Of a DNA stretch of 8,246 nucleotides, positions 6,558 through 8,246 are shown in pieces (positions within the stretch are counted from its first letter, which is position 1; every line of letters begins with the position of its first letter). The translations under genes and the position numbers were made by a program. The DNA is from Desulfuromonadaceae bacterium (GTDB lineage: Bacteria > Desulfobacterota > Desulfuromonadia > Geobacterales > Pseudopelobacteraceae): positions 1-8,246 of the forward strand of contig JAQUCQ010000139.1 in NCBI GenBank assembly GCA_028686145.1. Direction: 5' to 3'. The notes below the pieces were generated by a model, which was given only the letters and a program-made list of their open reading frames with translations, was not told the DNA's origin and did no database searches.

Positions 6558-7613
6558 TTAACTAGCGAGCTCTTCAAATGGTGTGATATTGCGCACCTCA
6601 CGATCAAGTGCAACGTTAGAGTAATCTTCTTCATGCTGAAAGTAAATAATCTGGCTCCCTCCGAAGTCGAAGCGAAACGGCACATGGATATGTGATTTCA
6701 AGGACTCACGAACCTTGCCCTGGCATTCCGGCGGAACAAACAGCAGCATGAAACCGCCGCCACCGGCACCGGTAATCTTGCCACCCAACGCGCCCGCCGA
6801 GAGCGCTGCCGCGTACATCTCATCCACCTGGGTATTACTTACCCGTGAACTAAGTGATCGTTTGGCCTGCCAAGCTTCGTGGAGCAAGGCTCCGAACTCA
6901 TTAAAATCACTGCCTTTACCAAGCACCGATAGTGCTTCCTCCACCAGGTCTTTCATGATGCGCAGCTGGCGCCTCTTGTCTTCAATATTGGGTACATAGC
7001 TGTCGGCAACATCTGCTGCGGTTCTCTTGATGCCGGTATAAAACAACATCAGGTGATCATTGAAGTAATGCATGGCATCAGCGTTCATAATAACCGGCCG
7101 AACCGATACATCACCATTTTGCATAAAATTGACATGGTTGAATCCGCCATAAACAGCCAAGGTCTGATCCTGGGAGCCAACCGTCTCCTTGATCATCACC
7201 TGCTCAATATGAAGGCTTTCGGTGAGAAGCTGATGTTTGCTGGGCATGATACCCTTCAGTGCATAAAGGGAGTTCAACAACCCGACCGTGAAGGATGAGC
7301 TGGAGCCCATGCCACTGCGGGCAGGTAAATCGCCGTCATGATGAATTTCAACTCCACGCTCGATATCTAAAAACCTTAGAGTTTCACGAACGGCGGGGTG
7401 CTGAATTTCATCGATGCTGGAGACACTTTCTATCTTCGAGTAGACAATGCGATTGCGATGCTCAAAGAATGGAGGCAGATAGCGGCAGGTGATATAACAA
7501 TATTTATCTATTGCTGTGGCCAGGACGGCGCCACCATGCTTCAGGTACCAACCGGGGTAGTCTGTGCCGCCACCAAAAAAGGAGATGCGATAGGGTGTCC
7601 TGCTGATGATCAT
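6558..7613 (-). CDS. hddA: D-glycero-alpha-D-manno-heptose 7-phosphate kinase (HddA-like GHMP kinase)
   Basis: A 351-residue cytoplasmic kinase that phosphorylates heptose 7-phosphate at C1, just before the guanylyltransferase step. All three GHMP signatures are visible: motif 1 RTPYRISFFGGGTDYP (5-20), the ATP-binding motif 2 LPARSGMGSSSS (96-107) and the glycine-rich motif 3 KITGAGGGGF (279-288). The GSQDQ segment (146-150), with the probable catalytic Asp149, is typical of the HddA subgroup. Length is normal for HddA (about 340-350). The start overlaps the hddC stop by four bases and has an AGGA site six bases upstream. Fucose or other sugar kinases share the fold, but the adjacent HddC-like gene and the motif 1 form favour heptose. 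The isomerase (GmhA) and phosphatase (GmhB) needed for the whole route are not in the window. Confidence 0.87.
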   Translation of the reverse strand: MIISRTPYRISFFGGGTDYPGWYLKHGGAVLATAIDKYCYITCRYLPPFFEHRNRIVYSKIESVSSIDEIQHPAVRETLRFLDIERGVEIHHDGDLPARSGMGSSSSFTVGLLNSLYALKGIMPSKHQLLTESLHIEQVMIKETVGSQDQTLAVYGGFNHVNFMQNGDVSVRPVIMNADAMHYFNDHLMLFYTGIKRTAADVADSYVPNIEDKRRQLRIMKDLVEEALSVLGKGSDFNEFGALLHEAWQAKRSLSSRVSNTQVDEMYAAALSAGALGGKITGAGGGGFMLLFVPPECQGKVRESLKSHIHVPFRFDFGGSQIIYFQHEEDYSNVALDREVRNITPFEELAS

Positions 7614-8246
7614 GGTTTTCCTTTCGTCTGACCTGAAAAAAATAATTGGGATCGCTGAAATTCCTCAGGGACACCGATATCAATGAATAATCCTGTGCTG
7701 TGATAACCATAGAGACCTTTTGCTATAAGCGCAGGAAACACCTCACGTTCAAGGGATACCTGCCTATCAGGACTGATTGTCTGAATCTGGTCCACAGGCA
7801 GTAGATAGATGCCGGCATTGATCCAGCCAGGCCCCGTTTGACCGCCTTTCTCCATGAAGCTCTCCACAAAGGATGCATCATTTGTCCGCACCGCTCCAAA
7901 ACGGGCAACATCATCAACGCGGGCCAGGGTCATCCCTGCGTAGGCCCCGCTCGCAGCATTTCTGGCAACAAAATCAGCAACATTGCACTGGCAGTATGAA
8001 TCTCCGTTCATAACCAGAAGCAAGTCCCCGGACAAGAGTCCGGCAGCATTTCGTATGGCCCCTCCGGTACCGAGCGGGGAATTTTCAACGGAATAGACGA
8101 GTTCCATGTCACGGTATCCGTCACCCAACTCATTCCGAATAAGATCTGCCATGTAGCCGGTACAGAGCACTGTTCTTTGTATTCCGGACTCTACAAGTTG
8201 GTCAAGCAGGTAAGTTAAAAAGGGGCGGCCAGCGACCATTGCCATG
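7610..8246 (-). CDS. hddC: D-glycero-D-manno-heptose 1-phosphate guanylyltransferase (HddC-like), partial at 5' end
   Basis: Sugar-nucleotide transferase of the NTP_transferase (GT-A-like) family. HddC enzymes join GTP and D-glycero-alpha-D-manno-heptose 1-phosphate into the GDP-heptose in the cytoplasm. The 211 visible codons, numbered from 8245, show a GRPFLTYLLD segment (6-15), a GTGGAIRN loop (59-66), the metal-binding NGDS (80-83), a WINAGIYLL strand (141-149) and a DIGVPEEF close (189-196). The nucleotide-binding GGxGTRL loop is missing because the gene runs off the right edge. About 25-30 residues should lie beyond it, so the ATG at 8245 is internal (family members read roughly PKPMAxVxGRPFL here). 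The stop overlaps the next start by four bases (ATGA), which implies translational coupling to the kinase. Heptose rather than another sugar is inferred mainly from the HddA-like partner; another NDP-sugar synthesis remains possible. Confidence 0.83.
   Translation of the reverse strand, partial: MAMVAGRPFLTYLLDQLVESGIQRTVLCTGYMADLIRNELGDGYRDMELVYSVENSPLGTGGAIRNAAGLLSGDLLLVMNGDSYCQCNVADFVARNAASGAYAGMTLARVDDVARFGAVRTNDASFVESFMEKGGQTGPGWINAGIYLLPVDQIQTISPDRQVSLEREVFPALIAKGLYGYHSTGLFIDIGVPEEFQRSQLFFSGQTKGKP

Overview
The window is one unbroken, tightly packed run of eight genes, all on the minus strand, so transcription goes from right (8246) to left (1). Both ends cut a gene. Neighbouring genes overlap by 1-4 bases or lie 13-47 bases apart. 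I see no promoter, rho-independent terminator, RNA gene, insertion sequence or CRISPR array. It reads as the interior of one long operon for a nucleotide-activated sugar used in a surface polysaccharide (LPS O-antigen or capsule). The gene families, good Shine-Dalgarno sites and medium-to-high GC suggest a Gram-negative bacterium, perhaps a Geobacter-like deltaproteobacterium; that assignment is a soft inference.

Layout in order of transcription: (1) 8246-7610, HddC-type heptose-1-phosphate guanylyltransferase, N-terminus beyond the window; (2) 7613-6558, HddA-type GHMP kinase for heptose 7-phosphate; (3) 6534-5545, an extended SDR of the GDP-mannose 4,6-dehydratase class; (4) 5531-4611 and (5) 4611-3550, the alpha and beta halves of a thiamine-diphosphate E1 enzyme; (6) 3531-2068, a cobalamin-binding radical SAM protein; (7) 2020-809, a DegT/DnrJ/EryC1 PLP protein whose catalytic lysine is replaced by histidine, as in the sugar 3-dehydratases ColD and RfbH; (8) 766-1, the first 255 codons of an unrecognised protein that runs off the left edge.

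Together these suggest a route to an unusual sugar. HddA and HddC would make GDP-D-glycero-alpha-D-manno-heptose. The SDR would make the 4-keto-6-deoxy form, and the His-type PLP enzyme would remove the C3 hydroxyl. The E1 pair, which has no E2/E3 partners here, could add a two-carbon acyl branch to the keto sugar, by analogy with YerE in yersiniose A and AviB1/AviB2 in avilamycin. The radical SAM/B12 protein could add a further modification such as C-methylation. Each family call is well supported by motifs. The combined pathway, a branched 3,6-dideoxyheptose, is inference and is the main finding here.
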